Origin: Jeongeupia wiesaeckerbachi
Lineage (GTDB): Bacteria; Pseudomonadota; Gammaproteobacteria; Burkholderiales; Chitinibacteraceae
Length of the DNA: 64,000 bases
Reading direction: 5' to 3'
Assembly: GCF_050916355.1 (NCBI RefSeq)
Contig: NZ_CP136946.1
Location: forward strand, 3,100,001-3,164,000
Shown: positions 9,118 through 19,500 of the stretch, in pieces
How positions within the stretch are numbered: the stretch's first letter is position 1
Layout of the letters: every line of letters starts with the position of its first letter
Program-made: the position numbers and the translations under genes
The notes under the pieces: model-generated
What the model saw: the letters and a program-made list of their open reading frames with translations, nothing else
What the model was told of the DNA's origin: nothing
Databases searched by the model: none

Positions 9118-10320
9118 TTAGCTGTACGCCAGCCCCATGACTTCGCGTACATCACGCATGGTCTCGCGCGCCAGCTCGCGCGCGCGCTCACAGCCATCGG
9201 CAACGATCTTCTTCACCAGCGTCGGGTCTTCCAGATACGGCTGGGCACGCTCGAACATCGGCGCCTGCTCGGCCAGCACACCGTCGATCACCGGCTGCTT
9301 GCACTGGATACAGCCGATGCCGGCGCTCTTACAGCCTTCGACCACCCAGGCCTTGGTCGCATTGTTCGAATACACCTGGTGCAACTGCCAGACCGGGCAT
9401 TTGTCCGGGTTGCCCGGATCGGTGCGGCGGACGCGCGCCGGGTCGGTCGGCATCTGCTTGATCTTCTTGGCGACCGAATCCGCATCCTCGCGCAGGCTGA
9501 TCGTATTGCCATAGGACTTGGACATCTTGTTGCCATCCAGCCCCGGCATCCGGCTGGCCGAAGTCAGCAAGGGCTGCGACTCCGGCAGAATCATCTTGCC
9601 ACCGCCTTCAAGAAAGCCGAACAAGCGCTCGCGGTCGCCGTGCGACAGGTTCTGCGTTTCGGCCAGCAAGGCGCGCGCCGACTCGAGCGCTTCAACATCG
9701 CCATCCTGCTGGTAACGGGTACGCAGCTCTTCGTACAGCTTGCCTTTCTTACCACCGATTTTCTTGATCGCCGCTTCGGCCTTTTCCTCGAACCCGACTT
9801 CCTTGCCGAAGACATGGTTGAAACGACGTGCGATTTCCCGCGTGATCTCGACGTGCGGCACCTGATCCTCGCCGACCGGCACCAGATTGCCGCGATACAG
9901 CAGGATGTCGGCCGACTGCAGCAGCGGATAGCCAAGGAAGCCGTAGGTGCCCAGATCCTTGTGGCTCATCTTCTCGATCTGGTCCTTGTACGTCGGCACG
10001 CGCTCGAGCCACGACAGCGGCGTAATCATCGACAACAGCAGGTGCAGCTCGGCATGCTCCGGCACCCGGCTCTGGATGAAGATCGTTGCCTGCGCCGGGT
10101 CGACGCCAGCGGCAATCCAGTCGATCACCATGTCCCAAACACTTTTTTCGATGATGCTGACATCGTCATACGCTGTCGTCAGCGCATGCCAGTCGGCCAC
10201 CATGAACAGGCATTCATACTCGCTCTGCAGCTTGACCCAGTTTTTCAGCACGCCGTGATAGTGGCCGAGATGCAGCTTGCCGGTCGGGCGCATGCCCGAG
10301 AGGACGCGATCGGGAAACAT
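9118..10320 (-). CDS. trpS: Tryptophanyl-tRNA synthetase
   Basis: Class I synthetase charging tRNA-Trp, 400 residues. The HIGH motif appears as HLGH (residues 17-20) and KMSKS starts at Lys265. It belongs to the longer betaproteobacterial form with an insertion of about 60 residues between the Rossmann fold and KMSKS (EEKAEAAIKKIGGKKGKLYEELR). A CIQCK pair near residue 345 is a possible metal site. It lies between an M50 protease and a GNAT gene in one minus-strand operon. Confidence 0.97.
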   Translation of the reverse strand: MFPDRVLSGMRPTGKLHLGHYHGVLKNWVKLQSEYECLFMVADWHALTTAYDDVSIIEKSVWDMVIDWIAAGVDPAQATIFIQSRVPEHAELHLLLSMITPLSWLERVPTYKDQIEKMSHKDLGTYGFLGYPLLQSADILLYRGNLVPVGEDQVPHVEITREIARRFNHVFGKEVGFEEKAEAAIKKIGGKKGKLYEELRTRYQQDGDVEALESARALLAETQNLSHGDRERLFGFLEGGGKMILPESQPLLTSASRMPGLDGNKMSKSYGNTISLREDADSVAKKIKQMPTDPARVRRTDPGNPDKCPVWQLHQVYSNNATKAWVVEGCKSAGIGCIQCKQPVIDGVLAEQAPMFERAQPYLEDPTLVKKIVADGCERARELARETMRDVREVMGLAYS

Positions 10321-10346
10321 GGTACAAATCCTTGTTATTCAGAGAG

Positions 10347-11000
10347 TTAATGCAAGATGAACATAATGGGCATGGCTGCGATCCGCATCAGCGGCGCCAT
10401 GATCGTACTCAGCGTATTGGTCGCCAGCAGTGCAATCAGGATAAAGAAGCCATAGGGCTCGATCCGCGACACCCACATTGCCTGCCGCATCGGCAGCAGC
10501 GACACCAGAATGCGACCACCATCGAGCGGCGGCAGCGGCAGCAGATTCAGCACCATCAAGGTCAGATTGATCGAGACGCCCGCCTGCCCCATCAGGAACA
10601 TCGGCTCCTGCAGGCCGAACCCTTCCAGCCCGAGCGCAACCTTCATCAGCAAGGCCCAGACGAGCGCCATCACGAAGTTCGACGCAGGCCCGGCGGCCGC
10701 TACCCAAAGCATGTCGCGCTTCGGATTGCGCAGTTTGCCGAAATCCACCGGCACCGGCTTGGCCCAGCCGAACAGGAAGCCGCCGAGTGCCAGCAGGAAG
10801 AGCGGCAAGGCGACCGTACCGATCGGGTCGATATGCCGGAGTGGGTTCAGCGAAATCCGCCCCAGCCGCGAAGCGGTATCGTCACCGAAATGGCGCGCCA
10901 CGTAACCGTGGGCTGCTTCGTGCACCGTGATGGCAAACAACACCGGAATCGCCCAGATGCATACCGTCTGGACGAAACTGCTCAGATCAAAATCACCCAT
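10347..11000 (-). CDS. Site-2 protease family (M50) membrane metalloprotease
   Basis: A 217-residue integral membrane protease. The zinc motif HEAAH is at residues 27-31 inside the first helix, and the second motif NLLPLPPLDGGRIL, with the conserved Asp, is in the third quarter. It lacks the PDZ domain that rseP has (see 38793-40136). This small type (formerly YwhC/Rv2869-like family) is found beside trpS and yciO in many betaproteobacteria; the substrate is unknown. Confidence 0.9.
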   Translation of the reverse strand: MGDFDLSSFVQTVCIWAIPVLFAITVHEAAHGYVARHFGDDTASRLGRISLNPLRHIDPIGTVALPLFLLALGGFLFGWAKPVPVDFGKLRNPKRDMLWVAAAGPASNFVMALVWALLMKVALGLEGFGLQEPMFLMGQAGVSINLTLMVLNLLPLPPLDGGRILVSLLPMRQAMWVSRIEPYGFFILIALLATNTLSTIMAPLMRIAAMPIMFILH

Positions 11001-11023
11001 GTATTTTCCCAGTCGTATTCATA

Positions 11024-11653
11024 TCAGTCGTCGAAACCGAATGGCGCCAATGGCCCCTTGCCGGCGCGCATCAGTACCGGTGCGCCTTCGGAGAGATCGA
11101 TCACCGTGGTCGGTTCGACGCCGCAATAGCCGCCTTCGATGACGAGGTCGACGTCATGCTCAAGCCGGTCGCGAATATCCCAGGCGTCGGACATCGGCAT
11201 ATCCTCACCCGGCAGCAGCAGCGAACTCGACAGCATCGGCTCGCCCAGTTCCTCGAGCAGCGCCAATGCCACCGGATGGTCGGGCACCCGCAGGCCGACG
11301 GTCTGTTTCTTCGGATGCCAGACGCGCCGTGGCACTTCCTTGGTCGCCAGCAGGATGAAGGTGTAGTTGCCCGGTGTCGCGCACTTGAGCAGCCGGTAGG
11401 TCCGGTTATCGACCCGCGCGTAGTTGCCCAGTTGCGACAGGTCGTGACACGCCAGCGTGAAGTGGTGTTTGTCGCTCAACTGCCGGATGCGGCGGATGCG
11501 CTCCAGCGCGTCCTTGTTGTCGAGCGCGCAGCCGAGCGCATAACACGAGTCGGTCGGATATACGATCAGCCCGCCCTTGCGGACGATCTCGACCGCCTGC
11601 TTGATCAGACGCGGCTGCGGCGTTTCGGCATGAATTGAAAAGAACTGGGACAT
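11024..11653 (-). CDS. L-threonylcarbamoyladenylate synthase-type protein (YciO family)
   Basis: Sua5/YciO/YrdC fold, 209 residues from the ATG at 11653 (MSQFFSIH). The nucleotide-binding signature KGGLIVYPTDSCYALGCAL (about 23-41) and the SSSLLLPGED segment fit YciO more than TsaC/Sua5. Family members make the threonylcarbamoyl-AMP precursor of tRNA t6A37, but YciO itself has weaker activity and is not always the main enzyme. An in-frame extension to 11932 is not supported because it would overlap the PHP gene. Confidence 0.88.
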   Translation of the reverse strand: MSQFFSIHAETPQPRLIKQAVEIVRKGGLIVYPTDSCYALGCALDNKDALERIRRIRQLSDKHHFTLACHDLSQLGNYARVDNRTYRLLKCATPGNYTFILLATKEVPRRVWHPKKQTVGLRVPDHPVALALLEELGEPMLSSSLLLPGEDMPMSDAWDIRDRLEHDVDLVIEGGYCGVEPTTVIDLSEGAPVLMRAGKGPLAPFGFDD

Positions 11654-11705
11654 GGGCTCGTATCTGGTAGGAGTACAGCGACTGTAGCGGAGCGCGCGCC
11701 AGTCG

Positions 11706-12566
11706 TCAGGGCAAGTTTGCCGCCGGCGCAGGTGACCACCAACGGGTCCAGACCGGCTCGCAACCCACCGGCAGGTCGGCATTGAGCCCCGGCTCGCGCG
11801 CACCCTCGCCGGTGGCGTGGTAATCGGTGCCGCACGAGGCGAGAAAGCCGAACTCCTGCGCCAGCCGCGAAAACCGGCCGACATCGGCGGCACCATGACT
11901 ACCCGAGACGACTTCGATCGCCTCGCCGCCAAGGCGACGGTATTCGGTCAGTAATACGCGCAGAGTCTCGTTGCCCAGCTCGTACCGTCCCGGATGCGCC
12001 AGCACGGCAACGCCGCCGGCCTCGCGGATCCAGCCTATTGCTTCGTGCAATCTGGCCCACTCATGTTCAACGTAGCCGGGCTTGCCGCGAACCAGAAACT
12101 TCTTGAACACGCTCTTGGTGTCCTTGGCCTTGCCGGCCTCGACCAGATAGCGGGCAAAGTGGGTGCGACTGATCATTTCCGGGTTGTCGGCGTATTTGCG
12201 CGCGCCTTCGAGCACGCCCTCGATGCCGACCGCCGCCAGTGACGCGGCCATGCGCTCGCCGCGCTCCGCGCGCCCCGAACGGACAGTCGCCAGCCCTTCG
12301 ACGATAGACGGATGCGACGGATCGAAACCGAGTCCGACGATATGCAGCGTGTGCTTGCCCCAACTGACCGAAATCTCGACGCCGCTGATGAAAAGCATGC
12401 CCAGCTTGGCCGCTTCGTCGGCGGCATCGGGCAGGCCGCGCACGTCATCGTGATCGGTGAGCGCGAACAGCTGGCAGCCTCGTTCGAACGCCTTGCGGAC
12501 GACCTCACGCGGCGGCAGCAAACCGTCCGACACGCTGGAATGGCAATGCAGGTCAACCGGTGTCAT
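11706..12566 (-). CDS. PHP-domain phosphoesterase (RNase AM / YciV type)
   Basis: A 286-residue PHP metal-dependent phosphoesterase. The first metal motif HCHSSVSDG (His7, His9, Asp14), TDHDD, the GVEISV Glu and the C-terminal GTDYH motif are all visible. Family members are 3',5'-nucleotide phosphatases and 5'-3' exonucleases that trim the 5' ends of rRNAs (RNase AM); the position between SemiSWEET and yciO matches the yciV-yciO order of proteobacteria. The ATG at 12566 overlaps the preceding stop by 4 bases. Confidence 0.9.
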   Translation of the reverse strand: MTPVDLHCHSSVSDGLLPPREVVRKAFERGCQLFALTDHDDVRGLPDAADEAAKLGMLFISGVEISVSWGKHTLHIVGLGFDPSHPSIVEGLATVRSGRAERGERMAASLAAVGIEGVLEGARKYADNPEMISRTHFARYLVEAGKAKDTKSVFKKFLVRGKPGYVEHEWARLHEAIGWIREAGGVAVLAHPGRYELGNETLRVLLTEYRRLGGEAIEVVSGSHGAADVGRFSRLAQEFGFLASCGTDYHATGEGAREPGLNADLPVGCEPVWTRWWSPAPAANLP

Positions 12567-12832
12567 GGCTTTTTCCTTGCCGTGTAGCGCAACTTCATCA
12601 CCAGCACCGAACCGGCGAGCACCAGCGTGATCGCATTCGGGATCATCAGCGGCCACGAGTTTATGACCACCCCGTAGAGCAGCCACAGTGCGACGCCGAA
12701 TACGAAGAGCGAATACATGCCGCGTGAAATGTCATCGACCGACCGCGTCCGCCAGACCTTGATCACCTGCGGCAAAAAGGCCATCGTCGTACAGACGCCG
12801 GCGACATGGCCGATCCAGTCGAGCGGGTTCAC
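12563..12832 (-). CDS. SemiSWEET family small sugar transporter (PQ-loop)
   Basis: An 89-residue protein with three hydrophobic helices and one PQ-loop repeat; the PQ dipeptide is at residues 21-22 (AFLPQVIKVWRTRS), followed by the conserved SVDDIS turn. Members work as dimers in the inner membrane and move sugars down their gradient; the substrate here is unknown. It has a GTG start overlapping the cysM stop and a stop overlapping the PHP gene. Confidence 0.88.
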   Translation of the reverse strand: MNPLDWIGHVAGVCTTMAFLPQVIKVWRTRSVDDISRGMYSLFVFGVALWLLYGVVINSWPLMIPNAITLVLAGSVLVMKLRYTARKKP

Positions 12833-13719
12833 GCTGGAAACACGCCGGTCGACAGATAACGGTCGCCACGGTCGCAGACGATGGTCACGATCACGGCGTT
12901 CTCTACCTGCTTGGACAGTTGCAGCGCGGCGGCGAGCGCCCCGCCCGACGAAATGCCGGCGAAAATACCTTCTTCGCGAGCCAGCCGGCGGGTCATTTCC
13001 TCGGCCTGCTGCTGGCCCACTTCCATGATGCGATCGATGCGCGAGAAGTCACAGATGGTCGGCACATACTCGACCGGCCATTTGCGGATACCGGGAATCG
13101 ATGCGCCATCGGCAGGCTGGACGCCGACGATCTCGACCTGCGGCGCCACCTCGTTAAGGTAGCGGCCGGTGCCCATGATGGTGCCAGTGGTGCCCATGCT
13201 CGACACGAAATGGGTGATCGTCCCCTCGGTGTCGCGCCAGATTTCCGGCCCGGTCGTTTCATAGTGCGCCAGCGGATTGTCCGGGTTGGCAAACTGGTCG
13301 AGCACCAGTCCCTTGCCCTCGGCAACCATCAGCGTTGCGAGATCACGCGCTGCTTCCATGCCGTCGACAAGGATCACCTCGGCGCCATAGGCCTTCATGG
13401 CCTGCACGCGCTCGATGCTGGAGTTGGCCGGCATGATCAGCACCATCCGGTAGCCCATCATCGCGGCAGCCATTGCCAGCGCGATGCCGGTATTGCCGCT
13501 GGTGGCCTCGATCAAGGTATCGCCCGGGCGTATCGTGCCACGGGCTTCGGCATGGCGAATCATCGACAGCGCCGGACGGTCCTTGACCGAGCCGGCCGGG
13601 TTGTTACCCTCAAGCTTGACGAGAACGACATTGCTGGTCTCGCCGGGCAAGCGCTTGAGTCGGACCAGTGGCGTATTGCCGACGAAGTCCTCGAGTGTTT
13701 TGAATCGGGGCGTAGTCAT
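12829..13719 (-). CDS. cysM: Cysteine synthase B
   Basis: O-acetylserine sulfhydrylase B, a pyridoxal phosphate enzyme making cysteine from sulfide or thiosulfate, 296 residues. The PLP lysine is Lys46 in GSVKDRPAL, and the substrate loop EATSGNTGIAL is present. Length and the VEYVPTICDFSRIDRI segment favour CysM over CysK. It is the first gene of the operon reaching down to scpB. Confidence 0.94.
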   Translation of the reverse strand: MTTPRFKTLEDFVGNTPLVRLKRLPGETSNVVLVKLEGNNPAGSVKDRPALSMIRHAEARGTIRPGDTLIEATSGNTGIALAMAAAMMGYRMVLIMPANSSIERVQAMKAYGAEVILVDGMEAARDLATLMVAEGKGLVLDQFANPDNPLAHYETTGPEIWRDTEGTITHFVSSMGTTGTIMGTGRYLNEVAPQVEIVGVQPADGASIPGIRKWPVEYVPTICDFSRIDRIMEVGQQQAEEMTRRLAREEGIFAGISSGGALAAALQLSKQVENAVIVTIVCDRGDRYLSTGVFPA

Positions 13720-13785
13720 GCGGCGATTATACCCTGACGCATGACAGCCACGCGTAGCGCACGCCCCCGAATTCTTCGTGCCGGC

Positions 13786-14355
13786 TTACTCCGCCGGCTG
13801 CTCGACCCAGATTGCGATCGAGCGACGCAGCACGACATTGATCTGATCACCCACGGCAATCTGCTCAAGCGCAGCCGGGTTTTTCACATTGGCTTCAACA
13901 ACCTTGTTGTCCGGCGTCTTGACCTTGATGCGCGAAGCCTTGCGATCTACCGCAACGACGTCAGCCGACAGCGTTTCGGTTTTCACCCAGCCACCACCCG
14001 GGCGCTCGCCGGATTCGCTGCGCGTCGTCCCGGTCGATTCGGTCGTACCACGCACGCCGGCACCACCCTTGACCACCGCATAGGCAATCGCGGCGCTGAT
14101 CTTGGTCGTGATCTTGTCACCGACCTTGAGGCGATCGAAATTACGCACATCGGCACCGACATCCACGTCGGCCTGCTCGCCATTCGGCAACTGCACCGTC
14201 AGCTTGCGGTTCGCCGTATCAATGGCGGCGATCTGCACGGTCACCTTGTCTTCTTCCTTGAGCGCGAACAGCGGCGCAGAAGCATCGGTAGCGGCCCAGG
14301 CCGGAATGGCGGCGGACAACATCATTGCCAGAAGCAACTTGGATACAATTTTCAC
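13786..14355 (-). CDS. Exported protein of unknown function with an internal duplication, 189 aa
   Basis: The GTG start at 14355 is preceded by a GGGAG ribosome binding site. A signal peptide (MKIVSKLLLAMMLSAAIPAWA) predicts periplasmic location. The mature protein has two similar halves joined by a Gly/Ser/Thr-rich linker at about 100-120: VQIAAIDTANRKLTVQLPNG...LKVGDKI...AIAYAV and ADVVAVDRKASRIKVKTPDN...IAVGDQI...SIAIWV. Each half resembles a small beta-barrel of the OB/nickel-binding type, which is inference only. It is flanked by cysM and pbpC and is probably its own transcript. Confidence 0.7.
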   Translation of the reverse strand: MKIVSKLLLAMMLSAAIPAWAATDASAPLFALKEEDKVTVQIAAIDTANRKLTVQLPNGEQADVDVGADVRNFDRLKVGDKITTKISAAIAYAVVKGGAGVRGTTESTGTTRSESGERPGGGWVKTETLSADVVAVDRKASRIKVKTPDNKVVEANVKNPAALEQIAVGDQINVVLRRSIAIWVEQPAE

Positions 14356-14444
14356 GAAAGCACTCCCTGTAAAATATTTGGATTCGGGCCTACAGCATAC
14401 GTCATGCAGTCAGGCTCGATGTGTAACGATAAACCCGTGGCGCA

Positions 14445-16580
14445 TCAACGCCTGGGCGCTTGTTTTGCAACTGCACCACGAACCTCGAACCGCCGCACTT
14501 CGACGGGTACGCCCCTTGCATCGCGCAGCTGGACGACGTGCCGGCCCGGCCAGGGAAACCACGCCAGGCTGGCACCGCCACCGAGTCGCCGGCCATCGAG
14601 CCACCAGCTCGCGCCCGACACCCCCTCGGCCCGAAAAACGATACGCTGGCTTTGCGGCGGGATATCCGGATCAAGTGCATAGATAGCGCCGTCGACCGGA
14701 TTGACGATACGCGCCGGCGACGAGGTCGCATCAGCCTTGCCCGCCACACGGATCTCGCTGCGCTCAGTTCCCTTGACGAACCACTCCTGCCGCGCCGCTT
14801 CGACATTGCCGTCGAACACGATCCGCTTGGCGGCCACAGCGGGAGGTGGCGCCGGCGGGCGAGAAGGCGATTGCTGCGCGCGATTCATCACCGCCAGCCA
14901 GACCGGCGCCGCACCGTGCATACCCGACACATCCCACATCGGCTCGCCGCTGGCGTTGCCGACCCAGACGCCAACGGTGTAGCTGCGCGAAAAACCGACA
15001 GCCCAGTTGTCGCGCATATCCTTGCTGGTGCCGGTCTTGACCGCGCTCCAGTATCGCGTCGCCAGCGCGCTTTCCAGGCCAAAGGTGCGTGATCTGGCGG
15101 TCCGGTCCGACAGAATGTCGGCAATGATGAAACTGGTCGCCGCATCCATCACCCGCTTGCCGGCTGCAGACGGTACATCGCGCCGCAGTCGTGGCACCGA
15201 TGCCACGCCGCCGTCGGCCAGTGCACGGTAGGCATTGGCGAGATCGACGAGCCGAACGTCGGCAGCCCCCAGCGCCAGTGAATAGCCGTAGTAGTCACCC
15301 GCCTCGGACAGACTGCTCAGGCCGAGGACGTACAGACGATCACGCAGTCGGTTCGGCGTCACGATCTCGATCGTCCGCACCGCCGGCACATTCAGCGATG
15401 ACGCCAACGCCGTGCGCACCGACACCGGCCCCTTGAAGTCTCGCGCATAGTTCTGCGGTGCATAGAGACCGCTCGCGGTCTGCAGGTCGAGCGGCGAATC
15501 GTCGAGCAAGGACGCGGCCGTCAGCCAGCGACCTTCCAGCGCCAGCTGGAACAGGAAAGGCTTGAGCGTCGAACCTGCCTGCCGCAAGGCCGTCACCGCG
15601 TCGACGTCACGCGCCTTCGACAGCCCGCCACTCGACCCGACCCAGGCGAGCACGTCGCCACTGGCGTTGTCGAGCACGATGACCGCGCCGTCTTGCACGT
15701 TGCGCTGACTCAGCTCAAGCAGATGTCGCCGTAAAGTCTGTGTTGCAAACCGCTGTAGCCCGGCATCGAGCGTCGTCGGAATACGCTGACCGGGCTTGGC
15801 ACCGGCAAGCACCTGACGGGCAAAGTGTGGCGCCAGCATTTCGCCCTGCACATCAGGCGCCGCCTTGCGCGCAAGCGCAAGCTGGGTTTCGCCGCGCAGA
15901 CCGCCGCAAACGTCGTTGGCCTTCATATCCTTCAGGATGGTGCACGCCCGGTTGGCGACACGCTCCGCCGACGCATTCGGCGCACGGATCAAAGCGGCGG
16001 CAATCGCGGCTTCGCGCGCATTGAGGCCCGATGGCAACTTGCCGAACAGCGTGGCCGACATCGCCGACAGCCCGACGATTTCGCCGCGAAAACTCACCAG
16101 ATTCAGATACGCCTCGAGAATTTGCGCCTTGCTCCAGCCACGCTCGAGTGACTGCGCCGACACGCTCTGCCCAGCCTTCTGCCAGAAACTGCGCCGACCC
16201 TGGTCGCGACGCAGATCCTCGTCGATCAACCCGACCAGCTGCATCGTCAGCGTCGACGCGCCACGAGTGCGGCTGCTCCAGAGATTGCCCCAGGCAGCCG
16301 CGGCCACCGCCGACCAGTCCACACCGCTGTGCGCGTAGAAACGCTTGTCCTCCGAGACGACCAGCGCATGCCTCAGCGCCGGCGATGTGTCGGTCAAGCT
16401 GGCCCACTCGCCGCGCCGCTGCCTCATGTCGACCCGGACCCGCTGGATCTCGACGCCATGGCGATCGACCAGCACCGCGTCGGACGAGCGCCAGTCGGCC
16501 CTGACCGCTGCAAAATCCGGCAGCGCCCACGCTGGCGAGATCGCCAGCGCAAGCGCGACAGCACACCATCTACTTTGCAT
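14445..16580 (-). CDS. pbpC: Penicillin-binding protein 1C
   Basis: Bifunctional class A PBP, 711 residues from the ATG at 16580, which overlaps the end of the alpha-2-macroglobulin gene by 11 bases. A signal/anchor (MQSRWCAVALALAISPAWA) leads to the glycosyltransferase domain with catalytic Glu77 (EDKRFYAHSG) and the RGASTLTMQL motif, then the transpeptidase domain with Ser337 (STLK), SLN and Lys515 (KTGTS). A C-terminal beta-sandwich of the BiPBP_C type ends the protein. Its coupling to an alpha-2-macroglobulin gene is the classic pbpC arrangement and suggests a joint role in envelope repair or defence. Confidence 0.95.
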   Translation of the reverse strand: MQSRWCAVALALAISPAWALPDFAAVRADWRSSDAVLVDRHGVEIQRVRVDMRQRRGEWASLTDTSPALRHALVVSEDKRFYAHSGVDWSAVAAAAWGNLWSSRTRGASTLTMQLVGLIDEDLRRDQGRRSFWQKAGQSVSAQSLERGWSKAQILEAYLNLVSFRGEIVGLSAMSATLFGKLPSGLNAREAAIAAALIRAPNASAERVANRACTILKDMKANDVCGGLRGETQLALARKAAPDVQGEMLAPHFARQVLAGAKPGQRIPTTLDAGLQRFATQTLRRHLLELSQRNVQDGAVIVLDNASGDVLAWVGSSGGLSKARDVDAVTALRQAGSTLKPFLFQLALEGRWLTAASLLDDSPLDLQTASGLYAPQNYARDFKGPVSVRTALASSLNVPAVRTIEIVTPNRLRDRLYVLGLSSLSEAGDYYGYSLALGAADVRLVDLANAYRALADGGVASVPRLRRDVPSAAGKRVMDAATSFIIADILSDRTARSRTFGLESALATRYWSAVKTGTSKDMRDNWAVGFSRSYTVGVWVGNASGEPMWDVSGMHGAAPVWLAVMNRAQQSPSRPPAPPPAVAAKRIVFDGNVEAARQEWFVKGTERSEIRVAGKADATSSPARIVNPVDGAIYALDPDIPPQSQRIVFRAEGVSGASWWLDGRRLGGGASLAWFPWPGRHVVQLRDARGVPVEVRRFEVRGAVAKQAPRR

Positions 16581-19500
16581 CGACCACCTTGAACACGGCA
16601 TTCGGGAACACGCCGAATACGTCCGGCGCATACATGGCCTCGACCCGCGTCGGCGGAAGCTTGAACTGGCCGGCGCTATTGAGTCGCATCGTATATTCGA
16701 CCGAGAAGCTGCCGCGCGGCACGTAGGCGTAGTACGCACGGTAACCGGCAAAGCGGCGCTCCTCGTACGCCGGCCACGCCTCACCTTCGCGGCGCTCGCC
16801 CCGGGTAGCGATCGCCGAATCCCGACCCAGCCCGCCGCCCAGCACGGCGGCACCCGCCGGGATCGGATCATCGACAACCACCCAGGTCATGTCGCTCTGC
16901 GCATCGACCTCAAGCTTCACGCGCAACACATCGCCGCGACTGTACTGGCCCGCCACCTTCTGCTCGATGGCGCTAACGGTCTTCTTGACCCGGAAGCCTG
17001 CTCCGAGTGGCGCCTTGAGCGGCAGCGCCGCCGATACCTGCACCGTCGCCCAGGGTGCACCCGCACCGTCATGCTTCAGACTCAGCGCACCCTTGCCACC
17101 GGCTGGCCACGGCAGTGCAATTGGCGCCGGTGTCGCCGCAGGCCACCGCAATTCACGATTGGCGTCGCCGAGCGCCACCTTTGTCACCCCCGTCACCGGC
17201 GTTGCATCAAACTGTTTGGCAAACGCGGCAACAGCGAGCGAACCCCAGACATTGGCGGTCGTCGTCCGCCACGTCCCCTGCGCTTGCCGGCCGATCAGGC
17301 CGTTGAGCATGCGCGGCAGATCGTCTTTCCAACCCGGCAGGCTGCGTGTCACCAGCAACAAACGCGCGGCGTTGACGTCGGCACTACGCATCAGCCACCA
17401 CCAGTCGTCATCCTTCTCGGTCGAGAACTGCAGCCGGGTGCCTTGATAGGTCAGCCGGCCGCGCAGCAATTGCTCGGCCTCGGCCTGCTTGGCGACGCGA
17501 TCCGGCAGTGCCGGCAGACGCTCGAGCAGCGACAGCCAATCGACCAGCATCGCGGTCGGCCAGCTGTTGGGCTGGATCGTCAGCACCGCAAGCTGCCGCG
17601 GCTCGGCGCGACCGTAGCGGCTCAGCGCTTCGAGCGCCGCCAACCGGCGCGCATCGAAATCGGCGCGCGGCGCCCATGCATCCCGCTTGAGGTTGCCTTC
17701 GACGAAGCGTGTCAGCCCTTGCAGCATTTTCTCGCGACTGGCGTCCGGGATCGCCCAGCCGGCTTCGGACGACACCGCGAGCAGATAGCTCGTCAGCGTA
17801 TCGCTACCACTGGGCGCATCACCCTCTCGTGGCGGGAAGTAGTTGGCCAGACCATCGGCGTCCAGATAGACCGGCAGCTCCGCCATCAGCGCATCCCAGC
17901 GCGCCTTGTCGGCCAGACCGATCGCAACCGACGCCTTCTGCTCCAGGCAGGCATACGGGTATTCGGCAAACCAGCGCCGCACCGCCGGCAGCTCGGCCGA
18001 CAGCCTAGCCTGCAACTGCACCGACACGCCCCCCCGGCCCGGCAGCGCAGCGGCGGGCAAGGAGAGTGGAATACCGATGTCGGCGTCGATCCGGCGCAGC
18101 GTCGCCTGCTGTACCGTGACCGGCACGGCGGGCTCGACCTGTTGATTGAACGTCAGGCCATCTTTGGCCTTGCCGCCCACCTCGCTGGCGACCAGCGTCC
18201 ATTTCAGCGACTTCAGCCCATCCGGCACCGTCATCGGCCAGACCAGCTCGCGCGATTCGCCAGCCGGCAGTGCCAGCTTGGTCACCGGCAGCGCGGGCAA
18301 GCCCTCGGCCTGCGCACTGATCTGCACGTTCATCGCCCGCGTACTGCCGTTGCGCAGCGTCGCCAGGGCGCGAACCTGATCGCCTTCGCGCACCAGCGGC
18401 GCAAAGCCCGACGTCAGCTGCAGATCCTGCGTCACGGCGACGCTGGCCGAACCGGTGCCGAAATAGCCTGTACCCACATCGGCCACGGCGACAAACCGGA
18501 ACCGTGTCAGCGAATCGTTGATCGGCACGTCGATTTTCGCCTTGCCGTTTGCGTCGAGCACCAGTTTGGGCTGCCACAGCAACAAGGTATCGAACAGCTC
18601 GCGCGTTGGCGCGGAGCCGCCACCGCCACCCGGTGCGAGGGCCTTGCGACCGTAGTGGCGCTTGCCGACGACCTCGAGCTGCGCCGTCGCGGTTTCGACA
18701 CCATAACTGCGGCGCTGCAGCATCGCCTCAAGCAGATTCCAGCTCGGATTGGGCTGCAATTCGAGCAATGCCTCGTCGACCGCGGCGAAGGCCACTTCAG
18801 TGCCGGCCGGCGCCGGCTTGCCGTCGGGCAGCTTCACTTGCACCGTGACCTGCGCGGTGTCGCGCACACCGTAGCCGGCTTTGTCCGGCGTGACCGTGAT
18901 GCCAAGCTGGTGCCCAGCCTCGCCGACGCGAATTTCTGCGATGCCGTATTTGAACGCCGGCTTCGCCAGATCGACCGTCGCCGTCGGCGCCTGATAATCC
19001 CCGCCTTCATTCCAGTACGCATCCCACCATGAGACCGGCGCCTTCCAGCCCCAGGTAAAGAACGAGTACCACGGCACATCGCGAACGCGGCCGCGCACCG
19101 CCAGCACCGACACGTAAACATTCGGCGCCCACGCCGCACTGACGGGCACCTCGATCATCGGCGACTTGCCCTCAAGCTCGACCACGCGCGTCTCGATCAC
19201 CCCTTCACGTTCGATCGCCACCCACGCGGTCGCCTTGCGGAACGGCATCCTCACCTGGAAGCGCGCGGTTTCGCCGGGTTTGTAGCTGTCTTTTTCGGGC
19301 AGCACATCGATACGATCGTTGTTGTCGACGTCGAACCACAGCTCGTCCTGCTTGCTGACCCAGACCGACTGCGCTGCGCGCGCCGTATGGCCGTCGCCAT
19401 CATCGACACTGGCGACGAGTTCGATGCTGCCGGCGTCCTTCAGCGCGACACTGCAGAACACCAGGCCGCGCGCATCGCTGCTGCCGCTGCAGACCTTGCC

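Noticed and set aside
16345..19032. 895-codon plus-strand open frame opposite the alpha-2-macroglobulin gene
   Set aside because: High-GC antisense shadow; sequence is Arg/His/Gln-rich with no family motif, while the minus strand carries CLEQ and conserved domains.
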